From positions 1 to 8,857 of the forward strand of contig JAPZAN010000199.1 of assembly GCA_027460605.1 (NCBI GenBank): DNA of 8,857 nucleotides, in the 5' to 3' direction. The notes under the pieces are model-generated. The model ran no database searches. It was not told where the DNA came from and saw only the letters and a program-made list of their open reading frames with translations. Positions 6,710 through 8,857 of this stretch are shown here, piece after piece. The position numbers were made by a program, and so were the translations under genes. This stretch comes from Candidatus Methanoperedens sp. GTDB taxonomy: Archaea; Halobacteriota; Methanosarcinia; Methanosarcinales; Methanoperedenaceae. Numbering within the stretch: position 1 is the first letter of the stretch; each line of letters opens with the position of its first letter.

Positions 6710-6937
6710 ATGAATACAGTCAGAGTTAATATAACTTTACCTTCAGAAATCGCAGAAATGTTGAAAGATGTGAAAAATAAATCCGGCTTTATAGCGGAAG
6801 CAATACGGGATAGGATTGAGCGAGAGAAGAAAGCGTATCTTATAAGAGAATTAACCGAAGGCTATAAGGCAAGTAAACGTGAAGACAAACAGCTTACTGA
6901 AGATTGGGATGCAACTTCAGGAGACGGAATTGATTAA
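6710..6937 (+). CDS. Ribbon-helix-helix antitoxin (MazE/CopG-like)
   Basis: A 75-aa protein. Residues 4-38 fit a ribbon-helix-helix DNA-binding fold: a short beta strand VRVNITLP, helix SEIAEMLKDV, turn KNKSG, then helix FIAEAIRDRIEREKK. The acidic tail from about residue 45 (RELTEGYKASKRED...EDWDATSGDGID) is the kind of flexible region that wraps a MazF-type toxin. The operon order supports this, because a mazF remnant overlaps its last codons. Since that toxin is broken, the antitoxin is an orphan here. It may persist as a local repressor or protect against related toxins elsewhere in the genome. A plain CopG-type regulator is the alternative. Confidence 0.8.
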   Translation: MNTVRVNITLPSEIAEMLKDVKNKSGFIAEAIRDRIEREKKAYLIRELTEGYKASKREDKQLTEDWDATSGDGID

Positions 6938-7080
6938 AAGGGGCGATATTTATTGGGTGAAAGGCAAACCAGATACGAACCGTGGATAAAACGAGGTTAA
7001 AGGACATGATAGGGACCGTACCCCCAATCATTTTAGAAAAAATTGAGACAGCTTTGAAGATACACCTTGATTTTAAATAA
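6930..7080 (+). pseudogene. mazF: mazF toxin remnant, internal deletion plus frameshift
   Basis: MazF toxins are small endoribonucleases of about 110-120 aa. The N-terminal end is clear: TTG at 6930, with AGGAG 6 nt upstream, reads LIKRGDIYWV, the family's opening motif, and then runs to a stop at 6987-6989. In the +1 frame the C-terminal end is equally clear: from about 6970 it reads QIRTVDKTRL, then a helix ALKIHLDF, and stops at 7078-7080. The middle, including the usual RPV/RPC segment and core strands, about 60 codons, is missing. The N-terminal piece overlaps the antitoxin stop, as in intact modules. It is not expected to make an active toxin. Confidence 0.85.
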
Positions 7081-7096
7081 AAGTTAGTCCCTCTTC

Positions 7097-7930
7097 TTAA
7101 GTTATTTTTCTTATTATCTCATCCACCATCTCACTTGATTTTGCGCTGCCCCCAAGGTCATAGGTCAGGTATTTCCCTTCAGCTATCACTTTTTCGGCAG
7201 CGTCAAAGATTGCTTTTGAATTCTCTTTCTCTCCCAGATAATCAAGGAGCCAAGCCCCTGCAAGTACGGTGGCAACAGGATTTACCTTGTCCTGCCCTGC
7301 ATATTTTGGTGCCGAGCCGTGCGCGGGCTCGAACATGGCATAACCATCCCCGATATTTGCAGAATAAATAAGCCCGATGCTGCCCACAAGGGCGGAGCAT
7401 TCCTCGCTCAGGATATCCATGAAAAGATTTGTGGAGAGGAGGACTTTCTTGTTGAAAATCTGCGGGTTCTTGATTAACTGCTGTGCAGGGCGCGTGATTT
7501 TTCTTATGGCTATGAAAACATCATCCGTAAGCTGGACTTCCTTGCCGAAATACAGCCCTTCAGTGCCTTCCCTCACGCACACGAAATCAACATCTCCAAG
7601 AGGTTTCTGCGTGTTTGGGAATGATTTTATCGGTCTCACATTGGCATACAGGTTGAACTTCTGGCGGATTGATACTGCCACGCTTTTCGGGGAACCTGCC
7701 CCGCCTGGCGTTGTTGTCGGGCCTTTAAAACCTGCGTCGGTTTTGCCCAGGATGTCCCATGTTTCAGGGGGAATGAGCGAATCGCCACCGTGTTCTTTCC
7801 ACCATCCTTCCCCTGCCTCGCATGTTATGAACTCAACTTTTGTACCTGCCGCTTCAACCACCCGGAGCATACTGTTTACAAGCTCAGGTCCTACTCCGTC
7901 GCCTTTTATGACTGCTGCTTTCTTGCTCAT
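7097..7930 (-). CDS. Isocitrate/homoisocitrate dehydrogenase family protein lacking the catalytic-lysine segment
   Basis: The family oxidatively decarboxylates a 2-hydroxy acid with NAD(P). The N-terminal half is normal: IKGDGVGPE (8-16), KSVAVSIRQKFNLYANVRP (82-100), CVREGTEGLY (118-127), TDDVFIAIRKITRP (135-148). It then jumps to QQLIKNP (150-156), STNLFMDILSEE (166-177), SANIGDGYAMFEPAHGSAPKYAG (190-212), and a normal end. Relatives have about 60 residues between TRP and the NP motif, with the catalytic Lys of the HKAN motif and a metal-binding Asp. Both are gone although the frame is intact, so 277 aa replaces the usual 330-350. As written the enzyme should be inactive. Substrate choice is uncertain: the SVAVSIR and HGSAPKYAGQDKVNP stretches favour isocitrate. 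It lies 19 nt after the toroid gene and ends 16 bp from the mazF remnant, convergent. AGGAAAG precedes the ATG. Confidence 0.8.
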   Translation of the reverse strand: MSKKAAVIKGDGVGPELVNSMLRVVEAAGTKVEFITCEAGEGWWKEHGGDSLIPPETWDILGKTDAGFKGPTTTPGGAGSPKSVAVSIRQKFNLYANVRPIKSFPNTQKPLGDVDFVCVREGTEGLYFGKEVQLTDDVFIAIRKITRPAQQLIKNPQIFNKKVLLSTNLFMDILSEECSALVGSIGLIYSANIGDGYAMFEPAHGSAPKYAGQDKVNPVATVLAGAWLLDYLGEKENSKAIFDAAEKVIAEGKYLTYDLGGSAKSSEMVDEIIRKIT

Positions 7931-7949
7931 AATTATCTTTCCTGCCCCT

Positions 7950-8753
7950 TCATTTAACCGAATCGCTATTAAGTTTATCCAGATACATCCTCAACGAAAT
8001 CAACGAGAGCGCACTTGCTGTAATGTTCCCCCAGTTATCTTTATTCTGCTTTTCAAAAACCTTTAGGAAAGGTTTATCAAACGAGGGGTGTGCATAGCAT
8101 ACCCCAACACTGCGTAAACCGAAGTTTCGGTTTTCAAGAAGCCATTTTATCGATGGTTCGATTTCCTTTTCAATATCCCTTTCCCCTGCAAGAATCAATG
8201 CCTGAATCGCAAGGTTGCTTGTGGCGATATGCGTCCATCCTCCGAATAACCATTTTGAAAAGAGCCAGCCCGCCCTGTCATTTATGAAAAACCTGTATTC
8301 GTTTCCATCCTGTTTTAAAAGCGCCGTGATTATAAGCGATGTCGTGCCCGCGTGTTCCCACTTTTCCCCGTAATTGCGAACCAGCCACTCACATCCAGGC
8401 TCGTTTTTGACGCCACTATCCCCAAGCGCAATCAGGGCATAAGCGGTATCAATCTCATTATCGCTCCAGTTATCGTTTTTTTGCTGATTGAGAATCCAGC
8501 GGAGCGAATCAGATTGTATAGTCCCGCATCCCGCCAGCGCGCTGCATGCCCTTGCAGTGTCAATCAGAGGAGTATCCGTTTTCCAGAATCCGTCTTTTTT
8601 CCCAGACAACAATAGTTCAATCAACCCGGATGCAGGTTCATTCCACAAAGACAACGCCTGGATGGAGCGGGAGATATCTTTTATCGCTGTGGGTTTTTGT
8701 TTTTTTAACCAGTCTAACCCGCGCATTGCAGCAATATCGATTCCTTGAATCAT
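7950..8753 (-). CDS. Alpha/alpha-toroid repeat protein (prenyltransferase/squalene-cyclase-like fold), function unknown
   Basis: I do not recognise a specific family. The 267-aa protein has roughly six helical repeats of about 45 residues with the pattern WL...Q...G.W...D.A.ALIAL, for example ILNQQKNDNWSDNEID, TAYALIALGDSG, WLVRNYGEKWEHAG, KWLFGGWTHIATSNLAI and WLLENRNFG. This fits the alpha/alpha barrel seen in prenyltransferase beta subunits and terpene cyclases. The DxDD-type acid motif of squalene-hopene cyclases is not visible, nor are a signal peptide or membrane helix, so catalysis is doubtful and it may bind a peptide or lipid. The start ATG has no Shine-Dalgarno site and a TATA-like box sits about 30 nt upstream, which suggests a leaderless message. 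It leads an operon with the icd-like gene 19 nt downstream. Confidence 0.75.
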   Translation of the reverse strand: MIQGIDIAAMRGLDWLKKQKPTAIKDISRSIQALSLWNEPASGLIELLLSGKKDGFWKTDTPLIDTARACSALAGCGTIQSDSLRWILNQQKNDNWSDNEIDTAYALIALGDSGVKNEPGCEWLVRNYGEKWEHAGTTSLIITALLKQDGNEYRFFINDRAGWLFSKWLFGGWTHIATSNLAIQALILAGERDIEKEIEPSIKWLLENRNFGLRSVGVCYAHPSFDKPFLKVFEKQNKDNWGNITASALSLISLRMYLDKLNSDSVK

Positions 8754-8779
8754 GCAATTAATCCATAATGATTAGATAG

Positions 8780-8801
8780 TTTTAATAGCAATCGGATAAA
8801 A
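8780..8801. promoter_or_regulatory. Divergent promoter region for tRNA-Trp (+) and the toroid gene (-)
   Basis: TTTTAATA at 8780-8787 and ATAAAA at 8796-8801 repeat the pair of boxes found before tRNA-Arg. The first is placed to start a plus-strand tRNA precursor about 7 nt before the tRNA; read on the other strand as TATTAAAA it could also start a leaderless mRNA for the gene at 8753. Assignments rest on spacing only. Confidence 0.45.
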
Positions 8802-8817
8802 GTAGGCGATACCATCA

Positions 8818-8857
8818 GGGGCTGTGGCCTAGTCCGGCATGGCGACGGGCTCCAGCG
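8818..8857 (+). tRNA. tRNA-Trp (CCA), 5' part, cut by the window end; intron likely
   Basis: The sequence reads acceptor GGGGCTG, T8 G9, D-stem GCC/GGC with GG in the loop, then ACGGG (27-31), C32, T33 and CCA as anticodon at 8852-8854, and G37. The 5' half resembles euryarchaeal tRNA-Trp. After G37 the sequence continues CG, where A38 and a C-rich strand able to pair with ACGGG would be expected. Archaeal tRNA-Trp often has an intron exactly after position 37, so an intron probably begins here. The rest lies outside the window. Confidence 0.75.

Noticed and set aside
6909..6929. ATG at 6909 as the mazF start
   Set aside because: It lacks a ribosome site and adds residues before the conserved LIKRGDIYW opening; TTG at 6930 has AGGAG at good spacing.
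7377..8066. Plus-strand 229-aa ORF
   Set aside because: It lies antisense to the icd-like and toroid genes, has no recognisable domain, and is explained as a shadow of the conserved minus-strand frames.

Overview
The window looks like the chromosome of a methanogen-related euryarchaeon. The archaeal markers are a stand-alone ATP-pyrophosphatase subunit of GMP synthetase, the archaeosine radical SAM enzyme RaSEA, an archaeal-type FtsZ, TATA-box promoters, and tRNA genes without encoded CCA. A Methanosarcinales/Methanoperedens-like source is my best guess, made by recall and without any search.

Layout. (1) 1-2863, minus strand: an operon of a SAM hydroxide adenosyltransferase (DUF62), a broken queA and a bacterial-type tgt. 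The last two are queuosine genes, which are not expected in an archaeon. A 9-nt-periodic inverted repeat follows tgt. (2) 2879-3308: tRNA-Arg(TCG) diverging from that operon, then a gene-free stretch with more of the 9-nt-periodic repeats and the ftsZ terminator. (3) 3309-4538, minus strand: an FtsZ with a proline-rich linker and a C-terminal membrane helix, with a clear TATA box and Shine-Dalgarno site. (4) 4712-6655, plus strand: GMP synthetase subunit B and RaSEA, 3 nt apart. (5) 6658-7080, plus strand: a MazE/CopG-like antitoxin followed by an internally deleted mazF remnant. (6) 7097-8753, minus strand: an alpha/alpha-toroid protein of unknown function and an isocitrate-dehydrogenase-family protein that lacks its catalytic-lysine segment. 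(7) 8818-8857: the 5' part of a tRNA-Trp that probably carries an intron.

Themes. Two 7-deazaguanine tRNA modification pathways meet here: queuosine (tgt, queA) and archaeosine (RaSEA). Three unrelated genes (queA, mazF, icd-like) each lack an internal block that I estimate at 50-60 codons; two are thrown out of frame and one stays in frame. This is either real local decay or a systematic assembly defect, and it is the most important thing to check before interpreting the window. The membrane-anchored FtsZ is the most interesting intact protein.
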